A stretch of DNA of 24,281 nucleotides from Guyanagaster necrorhizus (GCF_019112545.1 NW_025064910.1:411802-436082); one strand, 5' to 3'; counted from the stretch's first letter, positions 1 through 10,612 are shown. The notes: generated by a model from the letters alone, not told the origin. Numbers and translations: made by a program.

Positions 1-93
1 ATTCGTCAGAGAATCGTTGGCCTGGATGTTCAAAAAAGATCAGGCGGTATCTTCTGCATGAGTCGGCATGACGCCGGCAAAGGACTCGACTTC
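1..93 (+). repeat. Dispersed repeat, copy A (inverted partner near the right end)
   Basis: The first 93 bases of the window recur in reverse complement at 22689-22781. By direct alignment the first 82 bases are identical; the two mismatches are at positions 83 and 87, and similarity stops at 93/94. The match starts at base 1, so the true left boundary lies outside the window. In one frame of this strand bases 1-105 are open and end at TAG. That frame is open in copy B too, but I recognise no protein family. It could be a fragment of a transposable element or a duplicated exon. Confidence 0.93.
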
Positions 94-671
94 GTCATGA
101 CATAGAAGATACAGCTGCCGAGCTCAGCTGAGGAATCCACGACATTTGCACCAGAAATACACCGATTATATTCGGAAAAAGGCATTCGATATTGACAGTA
201 GACTTCAGAAACCTCAGATATATCGAGTGGTGATGGACAGATATCTGCCGTCAAGCGATGCCTACTCAGCAGAGGCGGATTGAAGAGAGAAATCAAAGCA
301 CGAGCTTTATGAAAGCGGCTAGGAACCCATTGACGCATCTTTGCTCCAGAGAAACAACAGAGAATTGGGTACAGGGATATTCCAGCCGTCCCGCTCACGT
401 TCCTCACAGTAATGGAGGGGATAATGTAGAAAAAGGATTCGCTGAGCTTTGAAGGATAGCCAGGCAACGAAGGTCCTTTATATAGGCCTCCCCTGGCGAC
501 AGTAGTACTTATCCTGTACTTGGGGAGACAGCTTGAAGAATGATCGTGGTTGATTGGCTGACGGCTGCCCAATCAGAGCATGAGCACGTGAGCCAAAATC
601 TTCCCTCACGCCATTCGATTTCGAAAATAAAAGTGGGGTGGTTTTCACTTTAAGGTTTCATCCAGTCCACC
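94..671. other. Gene-poor stretch left of ERG25
   Basis: No gene can be supported here. The minus strand carries a TATA-like box (475-484) and an open frame that runs leftward into the repeat copy, but its residues resemble no family I know and no splice pattern stands out. The last 70 bases before 672 are the ERG25 promoter and leader; they include an A-rich run around 624-631 but no clear TATA box. Confidence 0.5.
475..484 (-). promoter_or_regulatory. TATA-like box, leftward
   Basis: Read on the minus strand this is TATATAAAGG, a good TATA consensus. It would place a leftward start site near 445-455. The next minus-strand ATG is near 340, opening a frame that reaches the repeat at 1-93. 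No gene is proven downstream, so the box may be inactive or may serve a gene lying mostly outside the window. Confidence 0.35.
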
Positions 672-1865
672 ATGTCCTTCAACACAACGGCGGCTCCGTC
701 ATCGTTTGCCTCTGTCTATGCCGACACCGATCTCCAGTCACTGAACTGGTTCGAACAGCAATGGGTCGCCTGGTATGTTTGGATTGGGAACCCAATTATT
801 GCAACGGGATTGATGAGCTTTTTGTTGCACGAGGTACTCCTTTTTCTCAGCTTTACCACCAACAACTGAATAGATGTATAGATTGTCTATTTCGGCCGTT
901 GTATACCCTGGATTATCATGGATGCGATACCATATTTCCGCCAGTGGAAGCTCCAGCCCAATAAGATACCGACTGCTTTGGACCAATGGGAATGCACCAA
1001 GATGGTCTTGTTCTCACATTTCACTATCGAGCTGCCGACGGTCCGTGAAAAGTCTATTTCCTGGCGAGATTACACTGACTGAGCCTAGATCTGGCTATTC
1101 CACCCATTGGCCGAGTCCATTGGAATGTCGACCTACCAGGTTCCTTTCCCATCTTGGAAGACCATAGCACCCCAAGTTATGTTCTTCTTCTGGTTCGAGG
1201 ATCTCTTCCACTGGTGTGGTGAGTTTCAGCACTGCGATCGCTACATTCACCACTCACACGTTTCTTAGCCCACCGTGCGCTTCACTACGGTTTCCTCTAC
1301 AAGTACATTCACAAAATCCACCACAAGTACTCTGCGCCATTCGGTCTAGCAGCTGAATATGCTCACCCAGCTGAAGTCCTCATTCTTGGTACCGGTACAC
1401 TCGCTGGACCCTTGCTCTACTGCTTCTTTACCCAGAACTTCCACATCCTCACTATGTACATTTGGATCACTCTCCGTCTTTTCCAAGCGGTTGATGCACA
1501 CAGTGGTTATGGTGAGTAATCTGCGCCGCGGGATAGGTGATTTTACACTAAGATGACTGCTAGATTTCCCATGGTCGCTCCAACACATCCTCCCATTCTG
1601 GTCTGGTGCCGAACACCATGACTTTCATCACATGTCCTTCACCAACAACTTCTCGACCTCGTTCCGCTGGTGGGACAGACTCTTTGGCACGGATACGAAC
1701 TACCTGAAACATCGTGAACGTGTTCGGGCTGCGCACGCAGCGAATAAGAATGCGACACGTGAGGAGCGTCTCGAGATCGAGCGCAAGCTGATGGAGGAGG
1801 TCGAGGCTGAAGGTCTTGCTGCTGAGGCTGAGGTCGAGCGGAGCGTTAAATCAAAAGCAGAGTAG
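672..1865 (+). CDS. ERG25: C-4 methylsterol oxidase
   Basis: This ER-membrane di-iron enzyme starts removal of the C-4 methyl groups in ergosterol synthesis. Five exons: 672-833, 882-1040, 1089-1218, 1269-1511, 1564-1865; all four introns are GT-AG, and the product is 331 aa, a normal family length. The three histidine clusters of the fatty acid hydroxylase superfamily are present: HRALH (about 152-156), HKIHH (165-169) and EHHDFHH (248-254). Hydrophobic stretches lie near residues 30-52, 55-70 and 130-150, as expected for a membrane protein with cytosolic His boxes. The charged C-terminal tail (about 275-331) is rich in Glu, Arg and Ala and probably helical. The start is the first ATG before the conserved N-terminal region. 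In this pathway the enzyme acts together with ERG26 and ERG27, neither of which is nearby. Confidence 0.96.
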
Positions 1866-2231
1866 GGGCATAATATTAATTGGATTTTGTTAACATATAT
1901 ACTTAATACGCCGTGCTTGACGCCACAAAACAACGTCGGGGACTTTGGACTCTCAGGTTCCCAGCCGCGCCGTAACCTGGTGTTCATGATGGAATTAAAG
2001 AGCGAAGTTTACTACCATCGAAACCGGAGAGAACTTGGTACTTCTCTTTCTTTCCATTCAAGAAACATTTTACACAGGGGAGGGAGGCCCTACCGATCTG
2101 TTATTCTGCAGAAAAAAGTATGAGCAGTTTAAACAATTAAATTATGCACTCAAAGGCAAAATGGTAACCCGGACCGTAACTCCCACGGCCCGTCGTCACG
2201 GTGCTCCATCCAAGCTTTCTCAGCGAGGATC
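1866..2231. other. Intergenic between ERG25 and the F-box gene
   Basis: This holds the ERG25 3' flank (AT-rich just after the stop) and the upstream region of the F-box gene. Short open frames occur on both strands but none looks like protein. No repeat or RNA gene was seen. Confidence 0.6.
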
Positions 2232-3677
2232 ATGGACAACAACTCTAGCATTGAACAGGAACTGTTTGAACTGCATGTTGGCATTACTACTGCTGCCAAC
2301 AATTTCCATCGCTGTATCAATGGATGCGAAGCATTTTCCCCGCTTATATCGTTATCCTATCTTCCCGCCATCTCGTTCAGGACGTTAGGACTGCCTTCGA
2401 TGGCCAATTTTGACGCAATTCAGGTGCGTGCAAATCAATATAAGTGGTCGAATTCATGTCCAAATAACGGCACAATACAGATGCATTCACCCCACAAGCC
2501 CTCTAAGGATATCGTCATTGGAAGCACTTGCGGGAAAGCAGGACGACCAGCGATCTTGCCTTCAGAAATATACGACTTGATTTTTCATCACTTGGATCGA
2601 TTCGAACTTCCAGCAGTAGCTCTTGGCAGCAAATCCTTCCATTCTATCGCAACTCGCGTCTTGTACCCTACCATCATCCTTAAGAAGCCCATCGAATCAA
2701 TCCATTGTCTCCATACCATTACAAGTAACGTATACTTAGCGTCCTTGGTGCGCACATTCAAAGTAGACTGGTCCGATTTCAAGTCACCCACCTCGAACTT
2801 TTACGCGCTCGCTCAAAGAGCTTTACGTAACCTCACCAACCTCAGCGCCCTGACCCTTGAGCTTCCCCGCCGACCTCCATGGATCCTTGACGACTGTTCT
2901 TTCCGTCTGAAAGAGTTTTCTTCGTCCTACCCATGGAAGGACAGGCTCGCATGGTTCATCGAATCCCAGCCCACGCTTACGGTCTTGACGCTCCATGGCC
3001 TTGACACCCTTTCTGTGACTGCATTCGAGGGTGGCATGTTCAGACCACAGCTTTCTATTGGTGTAAATGGGTTGGATGCAGCGGCCGTCCCCAACCTTAC
3101 GTCGTTACATGCCATTCACGCGACCCCCGAGCTGCTGTCGATGTTTCTCCTTGGGCGGCCTGTACGGACGTGCTCTGTGCCTGTCTATCCCGACTCGGCT
3201 CTTGAGATGCTGGATGCGCTCATGACGACGTCGGTGACGATAGAGAAACTGAGCTTGATGAGCTTTGATCCTGAAGCACCTGGATATTTATTCATGGAGG
3301 TAGGGAAGCGGTTCCCACAGTTAAAGGCTCTGCACGTCCTCCTGCTAAGGGCAGATTATACGGAGGTTAGTATCTGTTAGTATCTCTTGTTTTTCCTTCA
3401 CCAACTCATGTGAGTGACCATCTGACGCAGGAGATACTAGACGGAATATCGCCATCATTGAGGGTATTCAAGCAACTAGAGGTTAGGAATACGACATCTG
3501 AGATTTTCATTATGCTCATTGCCTTATTTATTTCAGTATCTTACATTCATGGCACAGGTACCATTGAGTGGATCTGCCAAGTGCGAGCACAAGATCGCTA
3601 CTCAATGGCATTTGCACTGCCCGTCTCTGAAGACGATCATTTTGCCGGAAGGGAAGATGTGGTTTAAGACCTCGTAA
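2232..3677 (+). CDS. F-box protein with LRR-like region
   Basis: A probable substrate adaptor of an SCF ubiquitin ligase. The F-box-like segment starts at ILPSEIYDLIFHHLDRFELP and continues through a conserved-looking SFHSIATRVLYPTI, about residues 105-150 from the first ATG. It is followed by leucine-spaced segments such as LRNLTNLSALTLELP, LTVLTLHGLD and LKALHVLLL, as in basidiomycete F-box/LRR proteins. Model: 2232-3365, 3431-3481, 3537-3677, with GT-AG introns in phase. The last exon ends in a typical HCPSLKTIILPEGK stretch and TAA. Two points are open. 2424-2480 could be a further in-frame intron. ATG 2400 is an alternative start. The true 3' end may also lie further right, since a long open frame follows. 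Substrates cannot be predicted. Confidence 0.75.
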
Positions 3678-4125
3678 AACACCCTGAGAACGTGGAGACT
3701 CAATACGGATGCATAATTTGGCTTTTTTTTCCCTACATGCCTGACAGTGTGCCGAGCAACAACAGCAGCGTGATGACCTCCTACCCGAGTATGCCGATAC
3801 CTGCTTCGAATCACCCAGAACCACGACATTCAGTTCCGCGCCTGTCCTCCTGAATCACCAGAACCACGGGTACTTTCAATTACTGACTCAGACCGCAGTA
3901 CGAGCATTCACACTCCAGCACTGCCGCCCCAAAGTGTGAGAGGTATGTTGCGAGTATGGTCAGATGCTGCAGTAATCTTTGACCGTCGTGTGAGCCTCAA
4001 CTCCTTTCTCGTGAGCCTTCTGACCAGCATTATCCGTACAATTGGCTCATCATTCAGCAGCATTTGCTTATAAGGAGGCATTTTTGCCTTGGCATACATA
4101 CATACACCTTACTCCCACGAGAACA
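3678..4125. other. Intergenic with an orphan open frame
   Basis: This lies between the F-box stop and the cupredoxin start. On the plus strand one frame is open for 98 codons (3777-4070, stop 4071-4073) and has protein-like composition, with pieces such as PPESPEPRVLSITDSDRSTS and SLNSFLVSLLTSIIRTIG. It has no early ATG. It may be a lost C-terminal part of the F-box gene. The right end is the cupredoxin promoter. Confidence 0.4.
4068..4075 (+). promoter_or_regulatory. TATA box of the cupredoxin gene
   Basis: TTATAAGG lies 51 bases upstream of the cupredoxin ATG at 4126, leaving room for a short leader of about 25-30 nt. The spacing suits a strongly or inducibly expressed secreted-protein gene. 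Confidence 0.5.
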
Positions 4126-5068
4126 ATGCATCCTTTTACAACGCTCCTCGCACTGGCTGTACCTCTTCTCGCCGGGGCTCAAAATACAGTATACTGTTCA
4201 CTCTTTTCTTTTCGTAACAATGACAGAGCATCCAACAGGTTATACAAGTCGGCGGCACTACGACAGAAGCCGGTGGTATCTTCCAATTCATCCCTGCCAA
4301 CGTCACTGTCTCCCAGGGAGACGTTGTTACCTTCAACTTTTCCGGGAAGTCAGTGTCTCGTCTCCTCCATTCTATGCCCACGCCTCTGACGAATTAAACA
4401 TTAGCCCAGGCAACCACTCGATCACTCAATCTAGTTTGACGAACCCATGCACGCCTCTGAGCGACGGTTTTGATTCGGGTTGGGTTTTCATCTCGGGCGA
4501 GACGCCAACTCCGCAATGGAACCTCACTATTACCAATGCCTCCGTCCGTATGTGATTTTTTCTCCTCTCACGCGTGTTCATACGCTGATTGATGATCAAC
4601 CCAGCTATCTGGTTCTATTGCAAACAGCTCGTGCCAAGCCCACATTGCAAAGTAGGAATGGTTGGAGCCATCAATGCACCTATGTCGGGAAACGCGACGT
4701 TTGATGTGTTCCTCAGTAATGCGAAGGCGTTCTCTGGGACGCCGGGCGTACGTCTTTGATTTCCTTTTCCGTTCGTTGTATCATTAATGCCTTTGGTGTT
4801 ATAGCAAGAGGTCGGTGCGTTGGTAGGACTGGATGCATCCGCCTCTGCAGCCCCGGGACCCATCCCTAGTGGAGCATCGTTGTTTGGTTCGCCGGCCGCG
4901 AGTGTTACTGCTACTGCGACTGGAGCTGGAGCTAGTGCTAGTGCTAGCGGTGGCACTAGTTCGTCGAGCAGTGCAGCAGGGGCAGGGGCATCTAGTGCAG
5001 CGCTAGGTCTTCGTGCGTCTGGGTTGTGGGCGGGCGTTGCGATGATTATGGGTGCTGCATTAACCTGA
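4126..5068 (+). CDS. Secreted GPI-anchored cupredoxin (extracellular serine-rich type)
   Basis: A cell-surface blue-copper-like protein of unknown physiological role. Exons 4126-4188, 4239-4348, 4405-4547, 4605-4747, 4805-5068 give 240 aa. Residues 1-18 form a signal peptide. The cupredoxin domain spans about 22-145 and appears to keep a complete type-1 copper set: His62 (NPGNHSITQ), Cys111 (WFYCKQ), His119 and Met124 (PHCKVGM). The acceptor at 4404 was chosen because only it gives the NPGNHS reading in phase. From about 165 to 215 the chain is Ser/Ala/Gly/Thr-rich, a likely O-glycosylated stalk. The last 20 residues are hydrophobic after a small-residue patch, a GPI-attachment signal. The Met ligand argues for redox-active copper, unlike phytocyanin-like relatives that lack it. 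Convergent with the next gene; the stops are 140 bp apart. Confidence 0.9.
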
Positions 5069-5208
5069 ACATCATGACTAGAGCATTGGTTCTCACTGAA
5101 GACTTTTGGTACAGTAATCGGTTAAATGGTTGTAGAGCTGTTTTTCGTATTTCTTTCTGTAGTATATTTCTTCTCTAGTTATCAGACTCTCGAATGTTGC
5201 TTCTATAT

Positions 5209-5706
5209 TTACAACGAGACCTTTTGAATAATCTCCCCTTCGCTTAACTCGTCTGACCCAACCTTAGAGAAGCAATATCGTTCTCCATCCGCCTTCTTCC
5301 CTTCGACGTCCTTTCGCACAATTTCCCATTGTTTCCCGCCTTCAACTTTCCTGAACTTCAGCCTCTCCTCCCCGGCACTTAGGACATCTCCGAACTCTAC
5401 GTCCAGATGCACGAAATCTGTGATTTGAACATGGGGCTCAAATAATTTCAAAAGGGTCTGATTCTCGTCGCCTGCGATCCACTCTTCGTGCGCTGGGACA
5501 CTTTGCCATCCTGAGTTCAAATATAATGTTTTGCCTGAGCTCTCCGTGTAGAAACACACGGGAAACCCAGACCAAGTGGCTTGGTTTGTACGTAGACGCA
5601 AAAGAAGGTCGCGCAAAGAAGATTGCGAGGAAAAGTCTGGTGAGCCGAATTGTAGTTCTGCAAATTCTGTAACGCGTACTATATATGATGATGACGTCAC
5701 TAACAT
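5209..5706 (-). CDS. Hypothetical protein, single exon
   Basis: 165 aa, ATG at 5706-5704, no intron needed. I recognise no family. The chain is soluble and mixed alpha/beta in character, with hydrophobic-aromatic pieces (TWSGFPVCFYTESSGKTLYL, VHLDVEFGD) and an acidic-to-basic C-terminal third. No signal peptide or membrane segment is seen. An in-frame TGA lies a few codons upstream of the ATG, so the start holds unless an upstream exon is spliced on. A perfect TGACGTCA palindrome falls within codons 3-6, so it is coding and need not be a CRE site. The coherent length of the frame supports a real gene; the function is unknown. Confidence 0.6.
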   Translation of the reverse strand: MLVTSSSYIVRVTEFAELQFGSPDFSSQSSLRDLLLRLRTNQATWSGFPVCFYTESSGKTLYLNSGWQSVPAHEEWIAGDENQTLLKLFEPHVQITDFVHLDVEFGDVLSAGEERLKFRKVEGGKQWEIVRKDVEGKKADGERYCFSKVGSDELSEGEIIQKVSL

Positions 5707-8035
5707 TGCTCTAAAGGAGGTTCCTCAACGCCCTTCTCCTTCCGTCACTGCATTCCTCATCCAGGTCCACATCCGTCGTAGTATGGTCTACCCCCTACAG
5801 AAAAGAGAGGGAATTTCTGCGCGCTTGCCTATGTTCACGAGCGTTATGGCCCGTCTTATTGCTCCTCCATCAGGCAGGGGCTTGCGCGAAGCTACGGTTC
5901 TCAGGCTCATGCGGCCCCAAAGCGCACTAAACGAGGAGATTTAATAGTACATCGCGTCATGCTCCGCAAGCACGTCGACGGGAATAATATCCGTGCCTTT
6001 ACGCCAAGTGTGCGGGGGGAATGAGTCTTGGATGCTTACGGCACGTAAGTACTTATGCAGCTTTGAGCGGCAACTCCGTGGGCTTGTCTTCGGAAAAATT
6101 ATGGTCAGACAACGACAAAGTCGCTGCTGACAGCCTGCCAGTGTATGAATACCGTTAGCTGTTTCACACGCATGATTCTTGGGGCGTATTCAGTAACAGT
6201 TTCATAATATTATCAAGGAACGGGTTTGCTAGACCTTCGAATTTTTGTCAAAGAAGGACCATGGATCCAGTAGTGGCTACATCGAACTACCAGTCGGGTA
6301 TTAGACGCTGAGGTGTATCACTAACGTACGCAACTGCCACCGGAGCAGAACATGGAGTTATTTGATACGCGGTCTTCGTAGAAAGTCGTAAGGTATACGG
6401 GGCCGCACAGTTCAAGGAAAGGAAGGGCTCCGAGGATTCGCTGCTCGTAGTGATATCAACCCCAAGTGCTGATGGTCTCCCGAGAAACTGTTCCCTCATG
6501 AGTATAAATACACATTCAGGCGCTGTTGAGCACGAGAATCGGACAGTTGTCGTCAAGTCTGTAGGATGGCAGAAATGTATAGGAATGCCGCCCATCGTGC
6601 ATTACGGGAGTATCTCTTTGATGAGAGAGCAGCCACTACGAGAACCAGAACAGACAGATAGTCCGTGAACAAAGGGAATGGCCATATACGAAGCATTAGA
6701 ACACATGATTTGGGGAGGGTGGCAAATCACTTCGCGAAGAGAAGTCAGAAATGCACAGTGGCAGGAAAATTCGGGAGGCATAGTTCTGTAGGGGTGACCA
6801 GAAAAGAACTGGATGATATGGAGAGATCAAGAAGGACATCTCGATCGGAAGCCAGAACGACAAAGGTCTTGAATTTTACGAAACGGCGGAGAAGATATCA
6901 TGGCGAAGTCAAGCATAGTTCTAAAGCGGTTTTTGAAGTCATCTTATCTGTCTTTAAAACCGGAGCTTAGCGTCCTGACTTGGCCCTGGCGCAGGGAGGG
7001 AGGAGGACGAAATTGTCAGGTTGCATGTGGACAGCGGCCAGATTCGTGATCAGCGTTTCTTTCTTTCATTGAACGATATCGATAGCCATATGGACGCCAC
7101 AAACCCTTTCTGATCAATCCAGCCAATCATTGATCACCATCCACACTATGGTCTGGTTCAGGTACGAGGGCGGCTGCGAGGTTGCGTACTTACTACTCAA
7201 TTCAACGCTTGGGAGCCTGGACGATCCGACACTCGTGAGTCGTCAAAGGGCCCTCAGGACCAACATTCGGAGCCTACATTCGAGCCTCGGATGGATATTG
7301 CTTGATTGTACCTTCTCCATACGTTAAGGACATGCTATACTTGTACTTTTCCTTTCGTGCAGTCCACACAAGAAGCGATCTGAAGGCGTCCGAAGTACGT
7401 TTTCGCTCTGATGATGGTCTAGCTTCCGAGTGTGGAGTCCCGAACTTGAATTTGTTATCCACTTCAACTCCGTTTGTTCTGAAGAAATAATCTGGCGAGG
7501 CTAAGGGGACTAGTCCAGAATGTGAAGTTCGTTGGAGACATACCTGCTGGACAATCCACCATACTGTCGGAGATAAGGAGTCATTTAAATAGGACTAGCG
7601 TTAAGGCTGTCCGGCCTCGGAGGAGCATATGTCCTGCGGTGTGCGCAAATTCACATTCCGCTGTGATATCATGCACCAGTGATTGAGTATAATCTTATTC
7701 CCCAACGTTAAGGCCTGCCAATGATCTTGATGGGTGGGTCCATCAGGACTGCGTGATAGATTACCAGTGGGAAAAGTGCGAAGATCGACTTGATGTGAAC
7801 AAGTGTCAACGGTAAAAAAATCCCCCGCGTGCGTCGTAGATGCTAAGAAGAGACCATTTTAATTGATGCGGAGCGGACTCGCCGATTAGCCGGATGCAAA
7901 TCGGAACCATGTGGGCTGTATGGAACTCTTCAAAGACCAGTAAAAAAGTGATGTAGTCCTTATCGCCCCCTTTACTATTTCAACTGTGCCCTACCGGCGG
8001 TACCTTCACCTTCCTTTCTACCGTATCCTTTGTAC
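5707..8035. other. 2.3-kb stretch without a supportable gene
   Basis: Several scraps are notable but none makes a gene. A minus-strand frame is open from 6189 to 5941 and ends in protein-like sequence. A plus-strand TATAAATA sits at 6503-6510, followed by micro-ORFs at 6566-6661 and from 6678. The plus strand is markedly purine-rich at about 6655-6960. The last few hundred bases are the purine permease promoter, with three GATA-factor-type sites (7571-7577, 7754-7759, 7960-7965 reversed) and a pyrimidine-rich leader just before 8036. The region could hold a decayed gene or transposon remnant. Confidence 0.5.
6503..6510 (+). promoter_or_regulatory. Orphan TATA-like box
   Basis: TATAAATA stands about 60 bases upstream of the ATG of a 31-codon ORF (6566-6661). 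No larger gene follows, so the functional meaning is uncertain; it may be a chance match. Confidence 0.2.
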
Positions 8036-10612
8036 ATGATGGTTCACTTTTTGGATCTCCTCAATGCTCAGGCAAGCTTGTTGCTATGTTTCATGCGCAT
8101 GACAATTTACTGTTTGTTGCCTAGGTCGCGGATTCATTTGTTGGACGATGGTTCAAGCTAGAGGGATCAGGACATCCCAGAGAACGTATTGGTTCACGGT
8201 TCACAGTATGTTTTCACTTTCCTACCTCTTTGCCCGACTTTAACATACATATCTTACAGACTGAGATCCGAGCAGGTCTAACAACATGGGTACGTTACAT
8301 TCCGTCCAGTTCCCCCGATGATTTTCGACCCTAGTACTCACTGTATATCTGTCAGGCTGCTATGGCTTACATCGTACATTTTTCCAATGATATTCCTTCT
8401 GCCGTCGCTAAGGAAGGGCCCTTTCCAGATATCCGTAAACGCTTCCATCCTCTCAGATTCTGGGGGAACCTGCGAGTGTACCACCTCCGACTCCTGCGCG
8501 AACGACGCGGCCTATGCCACCTGTGTTAATGAGGTTCGGAATGATTTGATTACCTCGACGGCCGCCATTTCGGCGTTGTCCTCCTTCCTCATGGGTCTTC
8601 TGGCAAACCTTCCCGTCGGAATGGCCCCTGGACTCGGTTTGAACGCATACGTACGTTTGTCTTCGGGTAATTTTGCTATGACTTTCCCCGGCTGAACCTC
8701 TCCGACAGTTTACATATTCGGTTGTGGGATACCATGGTTCTGGAATAATAACGTATAGGGAGGCCCTGGCCGCGGTATTTCTGGAAGGGTGAGGACACTT
8801 GAAATTGTTTCATTCGTCCTCTTGTTGACGTACGAAAGATGGGTTTTCTTCATTCTTTCCCTTCTGGGTTTGCGGCAATGGTTGGTGCGAATCATGCCTC
8901 AGTCATTGGTTCTCGCCGTTGGCGCTGGTATAGGTTTATACATTGCGTGCGTCTCATTTACCCCCCCCGCCTGTCGAAGTGTGTATCAATTGACATGCCA
9001 TTTTTGCTGTCTAGCTTCATTGGACTGAGTAAGTGCCGTCTGTGATGTGATATGAGTGCTCGTGCTAATCAGATCCACCGTGGCACAGGTTCTTCCGGAC
9101 TGTTCGTCATCGGGGGTGACACCACTGACTACGTGGGTCTGGGCGGGTGTAAGTCGGAAAATTTCGTTGAAGGCATGGACAATTACTGTGAGAGTGGCGT
9201 ATTGCAGAGCCCCACCATGTGGTTGGGTATCTTCCTCGGGGGGTGCGTGTTCGCTAGAAATTCCGTGGATCATTATTAACATGTGGTTTATGGCAGAATT
9301 TTCACTGTCCTACTCATGATGTACCGTATTCGTGGAGCGATCCTCATTGGAATCTTCTTGGTTTCAATCATTTCTTGGCCAAGACCTACCTCTGTCACTT
9401 ATTTCCCCTACACGGATTCCGGAGACCAGCTTTTTGAATTCTTCAAAAAAGTGGTCACATTCCACAAGTTGGAGAAGATCGGCAATGCGATTGATGTAAG
9501 TTTTATCTGTGTTGTTTCAACACATGACTAATACGACTTCCAACAGTATAACTATGGGTAGGAGAGATTTTCGTATATGGTACAGCAGGTGACTAATGAT
9601 TTGGGATCAACAGGAATGGCCAGGTGTGGTATGCGCTCATCACCTTTCTCTATGTTGATATTTTGGGTATGTTATACTCGTCCATCTGTGGTTCCTTATT
9701 GACACGACGCGGCGCCACCAGACACGACCGGTACCCTTTACTCTATGGCCAAATTTGCCGGTCTGCGAGACCCCGTCACCCTTGACTTTGAGGGGTCTAC
9801 TATCGCCTACTGCGTAGATGCATTCTGCATCAGCATGGGGGCTCTCATGGGCACGAGTCCGGTTACAGCGTACATTGAGAGCGCAACCGGTATCAGTGGT
9901 ACGTGCCTCGGTTGTGCTCGCAGGTAAAATCAGGCTCTGATGCGTGTTGCATAGACGGTGGGAAGACAGGCCTGACTGCCATCACGGTGGGTCTAGGATT
10001 CTTCGTATCCGTGTTCTTTGCCCCGATCTTCGCGTCTATTCCTGGTTGGGCGACGGGTGGGGCGCTGGTGATTGTTGGGTCGTTGATGATTCGAAAGTGG
10101 GTGCTTTTGATGATGCTACAGATGGTAAGCTGATGGTTTTCAGTGTCCGCGAAATCAACTGGGACTACATCGGTGATGCTGTCCCTGCATTCCTTACGCT
10201 TTTGGTTATACCCTTGTCGTACAAGTGCGTTGTTTCGGTTTGCCCTGTCTGTCGTACTTAACCCCTCCTAGTATCGCGTACGGAGTCATCGCAGGCGTGT
10301 GTTCGTACCTGCTCCTTAACGGGATCCCGTGGATCATTGGCAAGATCAGTGGTGGACGCATTCTCCCACCGACTATCGATGCAGCGGAGGAGTGGGTCGT
10401 CCCACCTGGTGGAATTATCCCGCCTTGGATGTGCGTTCTCTCTTACTACCATTTTTTTTTTTGAACTGACATGGCTGGGCAGACGCAAACTAATTGGCAA
10501 ACCTTTGGTGATAGACGAGCTCGCAATGGAGGAGAGGCATACCCGATCATCGGTGGATACCGCGTCCCAAGACCATGTTGTCGCGTCGACAAAAGTCAGC
10601 GTGGAAAAGTGA
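8036..10612 (+). CDS. azgA: AzgA-type adenine/guanine/hypoxanthine permease
   Basis: A plasma-membrane proton-coupled purine importer of the AzgA-like (NCS2-related) family. Seventeen exons join to 564 aa: 8036-8071, 8125-8205, 8260-8289, 8356-8373, 8429-8650, 8709-8788, 8839-8946, 9015-9028, 9089-9242, 9297-9495, 9547-9557, 9614-9666, 9722-9898, 9955-10096, 10144-10224, 10272-10430, 10483-10612. Landmarks: [20 protein letters not shown] (40-59), [10 protein letters not shown] (121-130), and [20 protein letters not shown] (380-399), which is the substrate-site signature. Many hydrophobic spans fit a 12-14-helix fold, with a short hydrophilic C-tail. Intron 1 (8072-8124) needs a GC donor (CAG|GCAAGC); GT choices break the frame. 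Exons of 11, 14 and 18 nt are unusually small. Two in-frame ATGs open the gene (8036 and 8039). Upstream GATA sites would fit nitrogen control but are not beyond chance. Confidence 0.95.

Noticed and set aside
30..572. 180-codon minus-strand ORF
   Set aside because: Its sequence resembles no family, its start sits upstream of the TATA-like box, and its 3' part is the dispersed repeat. Not enough to call a gene.
5690..5699. TGACGTCA palindrome as a CRE promoter element
   Set aside because: It lies inside codons 3-6 of the small minus-strand gene, so coding use explains it.
7240..7290. Short direct repeat around CATTCGGAGCCTACATTCGAGCCTCGG
   Set aside because: Only two imperfect units; no array structure and no context.
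7571..7965. Three GATA-factor sites as proof of nitrogen control of the permease
   Set aside because: At this motif degeneracy one or two are expected by chance in 470 bp; kept only as a remark.
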